Positions 1-6,244 of a stretch of DNA of 14,605 bases are shown here, one piece after another. Source of the DNA: Chloroflexota bacterium (GTDB lineage: Bacteria > Chloroflexota > Ktedonobacteria > Ktedonobacterales > Ktedonobacteraceae); assembly GCA_005881995.1 (NCBI GenBank), contig VBHV01000619.1, positions 1-14,605 on the forward strand, in the 5' to 3' direction. Each line of letters starts with the position of its first letter. Position 1 is the stretch's first letter. Both the position numbers and the translations under genes were made by a program. Below the pieces are notes generated by a model. The model had not been told where the DNA came from and made no database searches. It saw nothing but the letters and a program-made list of their open reading frames with translations.

Positions 1-409
1 CGGCGCGTGAGCGAGCGAGTCCCGCATCGTAGTCCTGTCCGTTGAGACGCAGCAGGTAGGCGCGCATGGCGTGCGCGTAGGCGTTGGCGGGGTCTTCACT
101 AATGACGGCTTCAAGATGCTGTAGGGCGCGGTCATAACGCCGGTCAAGCAGGTTGAGCAGCGCCTGGGCCATTTCGTTGGCCGCGCCGCCCTCCGGCTGC
201 AGTTCCTGTACTTTGCGGCACGCCATATATACTACGCCATAGGAGCCGAGTGCGAGGTTGGCCTCCGCGAGCCCCAGGTGAATGTAGGGATTGTTGGGTT
301 CTATTTGAGCGGCATGGGCAAACGCAATCGCGGCTTCGCGTGCCTGACCTTGTGCAAGCGCCTGTTTGCCGCGTTCTATATAGGTTTGTACGTCGGTTTG
401 TGCTTCCAA
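1..409 (-). CDS. TPR-repeat protein, C-terminus beyond window
   Basis: Partial gene read leftwards, 136 codons visible, still open at the window edge. The start I choose is TTG at 409-407 (LEAQTDVQTYIERGKQALAQ). It has no upstream in-frame ATG, and a GGGAGGAT ribosome site lies 6-8 nt before it, overlapping the stop of the rhomboid gene. The translated segment is helical pairs in tetratricopeptide register: ERGKQALAQGQAREAAIAFAHAAQIEPNNPYIHLGLAEANLALGSYG (written here in part: A-x-F-x-x-A-x-x-x-x-P-x-N pattern), then a second unit ending QELQPEGG and a third ending ISEDPANAYAHAMRAYLL. At least three repeats are present. TPR proteins are protein-protein scaffolds, and no enzyme domain is visible in the part seen. 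The four-base gap to the rhomboid gene means they are almost certainly co-translated, so this may be a partner or regulator of the protease. The function itself is unknown. Confidence 0.8.
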   Translation of the reverse strand, partial: MEAQTDVQTYIERGKQALAQGQAREAAIAFAHAAQIEPNNPYIHLGLAEANLALGSYGVVYMACRKVQELQPEGGAANEMAQALLNLLDRRYDRALQHLEAVISEDPANAYAHAMRAYLLRLNGQDYDAGLARSRA

Positions 410-413
410 AAGA

Positions 414-1316
414 TTATCCTCCCATAAAATGTAACGCGATGAGCGCGAGTAAAATCGTAGCTGCGATTGTCAAGAGGGCTAGAGGCCACCTTCGCGCCAG
501 GCGATGGGTATCCTTCAACTGTGTTTGGCCATTCCCTGTTGCGAGAACATAATGGGGTGTAAAAAACCAACCCAGGATGCAGCCACTGAGAAACCCACCC
601 AGGTGGGCATAATTATCGACATTCGGTATGACGAGTCCAAGACCAAGATTAATGCCGATGACTACGACCAGCCAGATGATTACCGGTATACCGCCTCGCC
701 GGAAGGCTTTGCGATGCACCAGCATAAAAACGCTGTACGCTCCCACAATGCCGAAGATTGCCCCCGATGCTCCAACACTCACATCTTGAGGAGCGAAAGC
801 GAAGCTGGCGATGATGCTGATGATACCTGTCACCAGGTAAATAAACAAGAAGCGCAGGTGTCCAAAAATGCGTTCGATGATGATGCCCAGCACGAAAAAG
901 TTGAGCATATTAAGAGCGATATGCAAAATGTTGGCATGCAGGAAGATCGGTGTCACAAAGCGCCAGTATTGACCGGCGCGAATGGCCTCATTATATTTGG
1001 CTCCATAGGCCACGAGTACATCCCCGTTTTGCGCATTGCTGAATACATTGGCCAGGATGTCATGCAAGGTGTGCGCGTCTGCAGCGAGCGCGACCTGGTA
1101 GGCTGTGATGCACCACATGACAATTGTGCCAATGGTAATGATCCAGGTGACCCAGGCGAAGCTTTTGAGTCTGCCCAGCGCTCTATTGCGGCCTATAGCA
1201 GTGTCATAACTCAACCTGATGGCGTCGTTGCGGTTTATTCCGATCATATGGGTAGTGGGTGTCCCTTGCGAGAAACCTGCCTGGTCTCCAGAACTATAGG
1301 TGAAATCTTCTGTCAT
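414..1316 (-). CDS. Rhomboid family intramembrane serine protease
   Basis: 300 aa. Rhomboids cleave membrane proteins within or next to the bilayer using a Ser-His dyad. The family signature is complete: HANILHIALN (H127, H132, N136; the HxxxN segment of the oxyanion region), GASG with nucleophile Ser184 (VGASGAIFGIVGAY), and the catalytic His238 in NYAHLGGFLSG. Hydrophobic segments are at about 52-76, 124-148, 153-175, 184-201, 208-230, 236-252 and 277-297, that is the six-helix core plus one extra. About 50 hydrophilic N-terminal residues precede the first helix. The ATG start has GGAG about 5 nt upstream. It lies downstream of the broken MarC-family gene and directly before the TPR gene on the same strand. 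Substrates cannot be told from sequence. Family assignment is secure. Confidence 0.95.
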   Translation of the reverse strand: MTEDFTYSSGDQAGFSQGTPTTHMIGINRNDAIRLSYDTAIGRNRALGRLKSFAWVTWIITIGTIVMWCITAYQVALAADAHTLHDILANVFSNAQNGDVLVAYGAKYNEAIRAGQYWRFVTPIFLHANILHIALNMLNFFVLGIIIERIFGHLRFLFIYLVTGIISIIASFAFAPQDVSVGASGAIFGIVGAYSVFMLVHRKAFRRGGIPVIIWLVVVIGINLGLGLVIPNVDNYAHLGGFLSGCILGWFFTPHYVLATGNGQTQLKDTHRLARRWPLALLTIAATILLALIALHFMGG

Positions 1317-1429
1317 GATCTCCGTGCTTTTGAATCGTAGGAACGCAACATATCGCGCCCTGGTATCCCGCCTCTACATATATTACGTTTGATAAGGATG
1401 ATGGTTGTCTTGTATATCGCATTGTACGG

Positions 1430-1435
1430 ATTATA
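1430..1435 (-). promoter_or_regulatory. Possible -10 box upstream of the rhomboid gene
   Basis: A perfect TATAAT reads on the minus strand about 115 nt upstream of the rhomboid ATG, in the gap after the MarC-family gene. No good -35 hexamer is found at 16-18 nt, so this may be an internal operon promoter or chance. Weak call. Confidence 0.3.
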
Positions 1436-1474
1436 ACCTATTCTGTGACAATTGCCTATAAGCTGGCTGGAACA

Positions 1475-2034
1475 TTATACGGGGAGATGGGCGAATATGG
1501 CGATACCATTGAGAATAAACTGAACAGCTAAGGCTGCCGGTAAAATGCCCAGAATGCGCGATGTGACCAGGATGCCGGTGCGGCCAACACGATTCACGAT
1601 CCATATGCTGCTCCGCATCACCAGCCACGCGGTAAACAAGGCGCTGATGATGGCTCCCGCGACTGAGATCAGGTCGATGATATTGGGTGCGGCGAGGTCG
1701 ACATAAAGTATGGTGGTGGCAATGGTGCCGTGGCCAGCGATCATACGCGTGTGCCGGATTGCCGCCCAAAAAGCATATCGACCGCTACGAGAAAGAGCAG
1801 AGCTCCACCCGCGATATTAAACGCATACAGGTTGATGCCCAGGCGATCGAGCAGGAAACGGCCCACCAGTGCGAAAAAAGCGATGATAATAGCGCTGATG
1901 ATGACTGCTCTTGTCACGATGGTGCTTCTCTGCGCCTTGTTCAGGTGACTGGTGAGGCCGATGACGACAGGAGCAAGGCCCACAGGATCGATGATGGTGA
2001 AGAATGTGACAAAAGCGCGAATAGTAAAGATCAC
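1475..2034 (-). pseudogene. MarC/UPF0056-family membrane protein, split by a frame break
   Basis: Two adjacent reading frames together make one MarC-family (UPF0056) integral membrane protein of unknown transport role. The N-terminal half (GTG at 2034-2032, 97 aa) carries FTIIDPVGLAPVVIGL and FNIAGGALLFLVAVDMLFG, then meets TGA at 1743-1741. The C-terminal half (ATG 1744-1742, overlapping that stop as ATGA, 89 aa) carries MIAGHGTIATTILYVDL and LGILPAALAVQFILNGI. In intact relatives such as E. coli YhgN, about 23 residues, including a PLAIP motif, separate the DML/KMI-F helix end from the AGP-G loop. Here only about 7 remain, so roughly 16 residues seem to be missing exactly where the frame changes. 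A single deletion of a length not divisible by three explains both. The overlapping ATGA could allow coupled translation into two half-proteins, but loss of PLAIP argues for inactivation. It lies between the GlsB-like gene and the rhomboid gene, same strand. Confidence 0.75.
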
Positions 2035-2100
2035 AATAAAATGCCCCCGGATTTTGTGTATAGTATATCACTCATCCGAGGGCTATTGGTTAGTAGGGAC

Positions 2101-2115
2101 AGAGTGTTACACTCT
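2101..2115. repeat. 15-nt perfect palindrome at the end of the GlsB-like gene
   Basis: AGAGTGT-T-ACACTCT is a perfect 7-bp inverted repeat around a single T, and it contains the TAA stop of the GlsB-like gene. The loop is too small for an ordinary hairpin and no T-tract follows on the minus strand, so it is not a convincing terminator. It could be a protein site or chance. Confidence 0.35.
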
Positions 2116-2475
2116 ACGGTAATAGTAGCGTCGACGGCTGCGGTAGAGTGGATAGGTTATCAGGTGCCAGAGCGCTACGAAGATGAGCGCGCCGATCAAT
2201 GCTCGAATCAGTGGGACAGGAGGACTCGTGGGAATGTTGATATCACCGATCCCAGTGATAATGATAACCTGTGTCATCAGCCAGATGCCAATCAACGCGG
2301 CAATAATTGCGCCGATGAAACCGAACGGCAGACGCCACCCTACCAGGGCCTCGGCTATGAAACCCACGATAGCAGCCACGATCAGGTACACAATGAAGTT
2401 CAGACCGAATGTCCAGACGTTGTCACCAATTTTAATGGTTACGCCGTCTGCAAGAATGAGTGATAAAGTCAGCAT
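2107..2475 (-). CDS. GlsB/YeaQ/YmgE-family stress membrane protein
   Basis: 122 aa, a member of the transglycosylase-associated (Tgt_ass) family of small integral membrane proteins induced by general or envelope stress in other bacteria. The biochemical role is unknown. The family core is at about residues 28-68: FIVYLIVAAIVGFIAEAL, then GWRLPFGFIGAIIAALIGIW, with the typical glycine-rich helix packing. A third helix (about 88-110) precedes a strongly basic tyrosine/arginine-rich tail (YRSRRRYYYRRV) that should sit in the cytoplasm. It is somewhat longer than the usual 80-90 aa family members because of the N-terminal strand and this tail. ATG at 2475-2473 follows an excellent AAGGAGAAAT Shine-Dalgarno. 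It is the first gene of the leftward set and has its own promoter-like region upstream. Confidence 0.88.
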   Translation of the reverse strand: MLTLSLILADGVTIKIGDNVWTFGLNFIVYLIVAAIVGFIAEALVGWRLPFGFIGAIIAALIGIWLMTQVIIITGIGDINIPTSPPVPLIRALIGALIFVALWHLITYPLYRSRRRYYYRRV

Positions 2476-2495
2476 ATATTTCTCCTTCTCCTTTC

Positions 2496-2520
2496 GTCCT
2501 GCCTTACAGGTTAGCAGGAC
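2496..2520 (-). promoter_or_regulatory. 5'-leader hairpin just before the GlsB-like gene's ribosome site
   Basis: In the leftward transcript, GTCCTGC and GCAGGAC form a perfect 7-bp stem around an 11-nt loop, ending about 20 nt before the ATG and immediately upstream of the purine-rich GAAAGGAGAAGGAGAAA. It could affect mRNA stability or ribosome access. No known riboswitch class is recognised. Confidence 0.4.
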
Positions 2521-2598
2521 ACATAGGTGCTAATGCCAGGATACAGCATGTATATTGAATAGTGGGAGCATCCCCATTTTTCATACACCTATGAACTT

Positions 2599-2627
2599 GT
2601 TATACTAATTGACCTGTACAAAGACAA
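2599..2627 (-). promoter_or_regulatory. Sigma70-like promoter for the leftward GlsB/MarC/rhomboid set
   Basis: On the minus strand, -35 TTGTCT (2627-2622, 4/6) and -10 TATAAC (2604-2599, 5/6) are separated by exactly 17 nt. The predicted start is near 2592, giving a leader of about 115 nt that contains the hairpin at 2496-2520. An imperfect inverted repeat, GACCTGT-6 nt-ACAAGTC (2611-2630, 6 of 7 pairs), overlaps the spacer and -35 box and could be an operator. The 11-bp direct repeats at 2646-2671 lie just upstream, in activator position. Confidence 0.5.
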
Positions 2628-2645
2628 GTCAACAATAAAAAGTCT

Positions 2646-2671
2646 CAGAGTATTTTCAGAGTATTTTCAGA
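2646..2671. repeat. 11-bp direct repeats resembling a response-regulator box
   Basis: CAGAGTA-TTTT-CAGAGTA-TTTT-CAGA: a 7-bp unit repeated with 4-nt T-only spacers, that is an exact 11-bp period for 2.4 units. This is the layout of PhoB/OmpR-type binding boxes (7-bp half sites with 4-bp AT-rich spacers), although the half-site sequence is not the E. coli one. The centre lies about 65 nt upstream of the predicted leftward transcription start. Confidence 0.5.
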
Positions 2672-2858
2672 TTTCTAAGGAATTACTGGCCTCACCTGCG
2701 AGGTCGGGCATTAAAAGATATCCAGAGTGTCAGCTATTTGTCCTCATTTCCTGATGCTGGAACGTGTCTATAGATAAGGAGAGCCGAGTTTTGGCTTGCA
2801 TCGGCCAGATTTCAGGTGTAAACAGAGGATTCCCCTGGTTTCCTGAAGTGTTCTACGC

Positions 2859-2904
2859 TATAATGTAGGAGTGCGATTACTCCCTTGCGGCTTCTTGAGC
2901 CGCA
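2859..2904 (+). promoter_or_regulatory. Possible rightward promoter and leader hairpin for the gene at 2965
   Basis: A perfect TATAAT -10 box is at 2859-2864; the -35 region (TGGTTT, 17 nt away) is poor. The predicted start near 2871 gives a leader of about 95 nt. The leader contains a 7-bp perfect stem, TGCGGCT/AGCCGCA (2886-2892 with 2898-2904, loop TCTTG), with no U-tract, so it is not an obvious terminator. The rest of 2476-2964 between the divergent promoters shows no gene. Confidence 0.4.
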
Positions 2905-2964
2905 GGCAAGCCGGGTATTCAAGATGATCGCGTCCTGGAAAATATCTTTGTAGGGAGGCATGCC

Positions 2965-3480
2965 ATGAAGCGTGCGAAAAACTATCTCATCATCACCGGG
3001 GTAATTGTCCTGGTATTACTGGTTGCAGGGTTCATACTTGCTGGTATCTTCGGTGTATTGCTGGATGTCCTATACATTGCGTTGATACTTCTGGCTGCCT
3101 TTTCCTTGATCTCCACGGCTGTCCTCATTTATGCGCTGCTGACGCTTATCAACACCATCATCACGGTACGCAATGAGGTGAAGCCTTTGATAGAGTCAGT
3201 GCAAGAGACGGTTAACGATGTCAAAGGATCGGTGGAAGAGACATTGGGAGTCGTTAAAGATACCGCCAAAAGCGCGGGTCACGCGGCAACTACCATCGGC
3301 AGTACTGCAAAGCTGACCACTGAATTTGGGATTGCCCCCGGCGTGCGTGCAGCAGCCCTGGTAGTGGCAACACAGAAAATGGTGCGCGTCTTTATGGGGA
3401 AAGGCCGTACGCGCGACCGTTATGATGAACGCCGCAAACAGCAGATGGAATTATTGGATTCGGCTGTCGGAGGAGAATAG
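2965..3480 (+). CDS. Membrane-anchored helical protein, DUF948/YtxG-like
   Basis: 171 aa, not assignable to a named protein. Residues 7-29 and about 33-68 are strongly hydrophobic (two membrane segments, the second long). They are followed by an amphipathic, Val/Thr/Ala-rich helix (about 70-115: RNEVKPLIESVQETVNDVKG, then SVEETLGVVKDTAKSAG) with the loose heptad pattern seen in DUF948 (YtxG general-stress) and apolipoprotein-like proteins. A basic segment (KGRTRDRYDERRKQQ) is near the C-terminus. ATG has GGGAGG 7 nt upstream. It is followed after 2 nt by a gene of the same architecture, so the two probably act together at the membrane. The DUF948 link is by resemblance only. Confidence 0.75.
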   Translation: MKRAKNYLIITGVIVLVLLVAGFILAGIFGVLLDVLYIALILLAAFSLISTAVLIYALLTLINTIITVRNEVKPLIESVQETVNDVKGSVEETLGVVKDTAKSAGHAATTIGSTAKLTTEFGIAPGVRAAALVVATQKMVRVFMGKGRTRDRYDERRKQQMELLDSAVGGE

Positions 3481-3482
3481 CC

Positions 3483-4124
3483 ATGTTTATCCTGAGTGAC
3501 GCGCTTGCTCCATGGGGGCAGGCAGCAGCTATTATCCTGGCAATCTATACGTTCATCAATATCCTGGTCGGCCTGGCATTCGCGGCAGCCCTTATGTTTG
3601 GCTTCGCCTGGATACGCCAGAAGGCCGAATTGATCAAAAAATTGCGGCCGATGGTCGATAGTGTGAATAAAGCAATTGAAGCTCCAGAAAGCGCTGCTCC
3701 TCTTCAAGAGCCTCAGCACAAGCTCGTTCAGGTCGTCCATAAGGTGCAATCATTAGAGATACCACAGAAGATCGAGGGGGTGGATCACCAGGTTCACGGC
3801 GTTGAGCAGAAGATCGATCAAGGCGCCGACCGCGTAGCAGAGGCGGTGATTGAGTTTCGCGCACGTACCGTGATGGCGAAGACAATAGTCAAAGCCTTTT
3901 TCTTGCCCGGCCTGACGAAGCCAAAACGCCAACTCTCCTTAATGGAAGTACACGGTTTTGAGGGGGCGGTGAACAGGGACGGGATGGGTCCTCAATACTT
4001 GCCAGCAGAATCTTCGGGAGCTGTAGTTGCCCGGTCAACGCTATCTGACGGGGTTGAGGATGCACAGATTCAGGAGAGAGAGCCTGCGGGGGCCAGGCGG
4101 GCTGACAATGCACCTCCTCGTTGA
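3483..4124 (+). CDS. Second membrane-anchored coiled-coil protein, unknown function
   Basis: 213 aa. One long hydrophobic stretch (about residues 13-45) is followed by a basic stop-transfer (WIRQKAELIKKLRP) and a predicted helical/coiled-coil region (about 48-125; repeated motifs VQSLEIPQKIEGVDHQVHGV and EQKIDQGADRVAEAV). The tail from about residue 150 is low in hydrophobicity and Gly/Ala/Arg rich. Same general plan as the preceding protein: membrane anchor plus cytoplasmic amphipathic helix. ATG 2 nt after the previous stop with GGAGGAGAAT in the end of that gene implies translational coupling. Its last 17 nt overlap the transporter's start, so the three genes form one transcription unit. 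No family name can be given with confidence. Confidence 0.75.
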   Translation: MFILSDALAPWGQAAAIILAIYTFINILVGLAFAAALMFGFAWIRQKAELIKKLRPMVDSVNKAIEAPESAAPLQEPQHKLVQVVHKVQSLEIPQKIEGVDHQVHGVEQKIDQGADRVAEAVIEFRARTVMAKTIVKAFFLPGLTKPKRQLSLMEVHGFEGAVNRDGMGPQYLPAESSGAVVARSTLSDGVEDAQIQEREPAGARRADNAPPR

Positions 4125-5601
4125 GTATGCGTGGCAGTTTGGGCGTTTCCAGCGCAATGCTCGTCTCTATCTGATAAATAATGCCCTGAGCGGTATGACC
4201 GCGGGCATTCTCCTGGTGCTTTACAATCTCTATCTTATCTCGCTGGGTTACGGGCCTGATTTTGTTGGACTCGTGCTGTTCGTGGGTACAATCGGGGCAG
4301 GCATCGCCATCTTTCCGGCGGGTCTCTGCGTTGATCGTTTCAGCGGGAAAGTCATCCTCATCTGGTCGAACCTGCTGATTGGCCTGGCGGGTCTAGGCCA
4401 GATTCTTTTTCGCCAGCCTATTCCACTGCTGATAAGCGGCTTCATCGTGGGCGTTGGCCTGGCTTTTACGCTGGTCATCAATGCCCCCTTTCTAACGTTC
4501 AATAGCTCCCCCGAAGAACGTTCGCATCTTTTTAGCATGAACATTTCGCTAGGGCTGGTGACGCTGGTATCAGGTGAGGTACTTGGCGGGGCCTTACCGG
4601 GCTGGTTTCGCACAATTCCCTGGTTGATGGCTCCTCTCCCATCGTGGGTACCCCCCATATTGGCGAACCAACCTGATCCACGTGCCTATCAACTGGCTCT
4701 GCTCTTTGCAGGGATCATCGCTGGCCCAAGTCTTATCCCTTTGTTTATGTTGAGGAATGATCGGCCTCGTAGGAATGGTGATACAGTCTCCCCCAGGTCT
4801 GTAGGGGCGAGGGAGGAAGGGATGAGGGGAGAGGGCCTTTATGGTCGCCCGCCAAACTTAGAGACCGAGGACGGGCGACCACAAGGGCCCTCCCCTCACC
4901 CCTCGTCCGCCCTCGCCCCTACGGAATTGAGGGAGACTGTATCAGAAGCCGATGAGAGGGCGACCGCAAGGGTCCCCACCCTACCCCGCCCTACTCCCGC
5001 CCTTACAAAGATGACGAACGTGAAGGCGACGCTCAACGCTTCCAGTATGAGGAAGTTAGTGGGCAGTCGCTTCTTTTTTCTGGCGCTGGTGTATGTGCTG
5101 ACGGGGTTGGGGGCGGGTCTGTTTATTCCTTATTTCAATATCTTTTTTGTGCAGCATTTGAGGGCTTCTCCCGCACTTTTTGGGGTGATTGATGGGGGAG
5201 CGAATGCTACGACTGCGCTCTTCACGCTGGCCGCTCCGTGGTTAGCTGCGCGCATTGGCAGAATTCGCGCGATTGCTTTGACGCGCCTGGTGAGTATTCC
5301 CCTGCTGCTGACAATCGGGTTGACGAGTTATTTACCGCTAGCCGCCCTGCTGTATCCATTCCGCCAGGCAACGATGGATATGAGTGCTGGCGTTTTGCAG
5401 GTCTACTCGATGGAGGTGGTGCCGGAGCGATATCGCGGCCTGGCAAACAGCAGTTACCAGGCTGCTTTTCAAGTTCCCTGGGCCATTACCGCTTCTCTTG
5501 GCGGCTTGATTATTGTGCATCTTGGCTATCCTCCGCTTTTCCTGCTGGCGGCGTGCTGCTACATTCTGACGATTGTTATATTACTGTTTCGCCAGCTGTA
5601 A
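4108..5601 (+). CDS. Major facilitator superfamily transporter with palindrome-encoded central loop
   Basis: 497 aa from ATG 4108. I prefer this start to the TTG at 4027 (27 residues longer) because GGCGGG lies 7 nt upstream and MHLLVEYAWQFGRFQRNARLYL is a typical MFS N-terminus. About 12 hydrophobic helices form two six-helix halves. The first half includes LYLINNALSGMTAGILLVLY and GFIVGVGLAFTLVINAPF. The loop between helices 2 and 3 has the MFS motif-A relative GLCVDRFSGK. The C-terminal half starts at SRFFFLALVYVLTGLGAGLF and includes APWLAARIGRIRAIA, the second motif-A-like loop. The substrate is unknown. The cytoplasmic loop joining the halves is very long (about residues 220-305), Pro/Arg/Glu rich, and residues 224-279 are encoded by a large inverted repeat (see that entry), so much of the loop looks inserted. 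The gene overlaps the upstream gene by 17 nt. Confidence 0.88.
   Translation: MHLLVEYAWQFGRFQRNARLYLINNALSGMTAGILLVLYNLYLISLGYGPDFVGLVLFVGTIGAGIAIFPAGLCVDRFSGKVILIWSNLLIGLAGLGQILFRQPIPLLISGFIVGVGLAFTLVINAPFLTFNSSPEERSHLFSMNISLGLVTLVSGEVLGGALPGWFRTIPWLMAPLPSWVPPILANQPDPRAYQLALLFAGIIAGPSLIPLFMLRNDRPRRNGDTVSPRSVGAREEGMRGEGLYGRPPNLETEDGRPQGPSPHPSSALAPTELRETVSEADERATARVPTLPRPTPALTKMTNVKATLNASSMRKLVGSRFFFLALVYVLTGLGAGLFIPYFNIFFVQHLRASPALFGVIDGGANATTALFTLAAPWLAARIGRIRAIALTRLVSIPLLLTIGLTSYLPLAALLYPFRQATMDMSAGVLQVYSMEVVPERYRGLANSSYQAAFQVPWAITASLGGLIIVHLGYPPLFLLAACCYILTIVILLFRQL
4779..4944. repeat. 166-bp palindromic element (MITE/REP-like) inside the transporter gene
   Basis: Two arms of about 72-73 nt are separated by a 20-nt centre (4852-4871). 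Outer ends: TGATACAGTCTCCC left (4779-4792), its exact reverse complement right (4931-4944). Inner matching blocks: GTAGGGGCGAGGG (4801 onwards) with CCCTCGCCCCTAC; TGAGGGGAG with CTCCCCTCA; GGTCGCCCG (4843-4851) with CGGGCGACC (4872-4880). The arms differ at only a handful of positions plus small indels. There is no transposase and I see no clear target duplication. The transporter frame stays open right through it. This is the structure of a short palindromic mobile repeat or MITE. No known family is asserted. Confidence 0.9.
4957..5006. repeat. Diverged partial copy of the palindrome's right arm
   Basis: GGGCGACCGCAAGGGTCCCC... runs parallel to the right-arm sequence GGGCGACCACAAGGGCCC... 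(from 4873), through C-rich blocks to CCCTTAC versus CCCCTAC about 50 nt later. It starts 12 nt after the palindrome ends, in direct orientation and in frame in the transporter. It looks like a decayed second insertion or a partial tandem duplication. Confidence 0.6.
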
Positions 5602-5746
5602 CATTCTGGGCCTGTAATCTGAAAGTACTCAAAGATGCACGCGTCCTCAAAAGCGAGAAGAGTGCTCAGGAAGTCTATTACTGGCTTGACGGAGAGAGAG
5701 CGGCAGTACAAGCCAAACAAGACCCATCTTCACAGAGGAGGAACGA

Positions 5747-6160
5747 ATGGCTAAGAACATCAAATCCACGATGCTGGTCTCAGTAGTAGGCCAAAAGTAT
5801 ATCAGCCTGACGACGTTTCGCAAGACGGGAGCAGCGGTCGTCACTCCCGTCTGGTTCGCTGAACTGGCAGGCACTCTGTATGTCTATACGGATGCAACAG
5901 CGGGCAAGGTCAAGCGCATCCGCAACAACCCACAGGTGCAGTTTGCAGCCTGCACTCTGCGTGGAGTGGTGACCGGTCCAACCATTCCAGGCTCAGCGCG
6001 CATTGTGACTGACCAGGCGGAAATTGCCAGCGCGGAGACTGCTATCAACAAAAAATATGGAGTGGAACGTCGTCTTCTGCGGCTGGCCAATTCGATCATG
6101 GGCCTCTTTCGACGCAAGCAGCCCGAAACAGGGATCGTCTACCTTGCCATCACAGCCTGA
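5747..6160 (+). CDS. PPOX-class F420-dependent oxidoreductase (Rv2061-like)
   Basis: 137 aa, the full length of the small split-barrel flavin/deazaflavin family (pyridoxamine-5'-phosphate-oxidase-like; mycobacterial Rv2061c type). Family landmarks: KYISLTTFRKTGAAVVTPVW (N-terminal barrel strands), GTLYVYTDATAGKVKRIRNN (cofactor phosphate-binding K/R segment), VQFAACTLRGVVTGPTIPGSAR, and the C-terminal KKYGVERRLLRLA...GIVYLAI. In this family the cofactor is F420 or a flavin, and the reduced substrates are mostly unknown. ATG is preceded by AGAGGAGGAACGA, an almost perfect Shine-Dalgarno. It lies 145 nt after the transporter, so it could have its own promoter or be read through. It ends at a strong hairpin 7 nt downstream. 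Confidence 0.9.
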   Translation: MAKNIKSTMLVSVVGQKYISLTTFRKTGAAVVTPVWFAELAGTLYVYTDATAGKVKRIRNNPQVQFAACTLRGVVTGPTIPGSARIVTDQAEIASAETAINKKYGVERRLLRLANSIMGLFRRKQPETGIVYLAITA

Positions 6161-6167
6161 TACGATT

Positions 6168-6211
6168 GAGGGTGGGTACCACTTCGTTTGTTCGAAGTGA
6201 TACCCACCCTC
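6168..6211. terminator. Bidirectional hairpin between the PPOX gene and tatC
   Basis: Two 19-nt arms, GAGGGTGGGTAcCACTTCG and its complement, pair at 18 of 19 positions around a TTTGTT loop. It begins 7 nt after the PPOX stop and ends 33 nt before the tatC stop on the other strand, the classic place for a shared terminator. There is no clean U-tract on either side, so it may work with Rho or simply protect 3' ends. Confidence 0.7.
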
Positions 6212-6244
6212 TGATTTATGCTTCATTACACCAGGCGAAGCTCG

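Noticed and set aside
504..1340. Long open frame on the plus strand opposite the rhomboid gene (278 codons)
   Set aside because: Antisense shadow of a gene with complete rhomboid motifs; its product is low-complexity Asp/His/Cys-rich sequence without domains.
1687..2463. 258-codon plus-strand frame across the MarC and GlsB-like genes
   Set aside because: Antisense to recognisable membrane proteins; composition rich in Asp/Asn/Cys typical of shadow frames.
4027..4107. Upstream TTG start that would lengthen the MFS transporter by 27 residues
   Set aside because: Overlaps the upstream gene by about 100 nt, lacks a good ribosome site, and the added residues are Arg/Gly-rich and not like an MFS N-terminus.
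4779..4944. CRISPR-like or tRNA-like interpretation of the repeated structure
   Set aside because: There is one long inverted repeat, not spaced direct repeats, and no cloverleaf; also no tRNA, rRNA or CRISPR array anywhere in the window.
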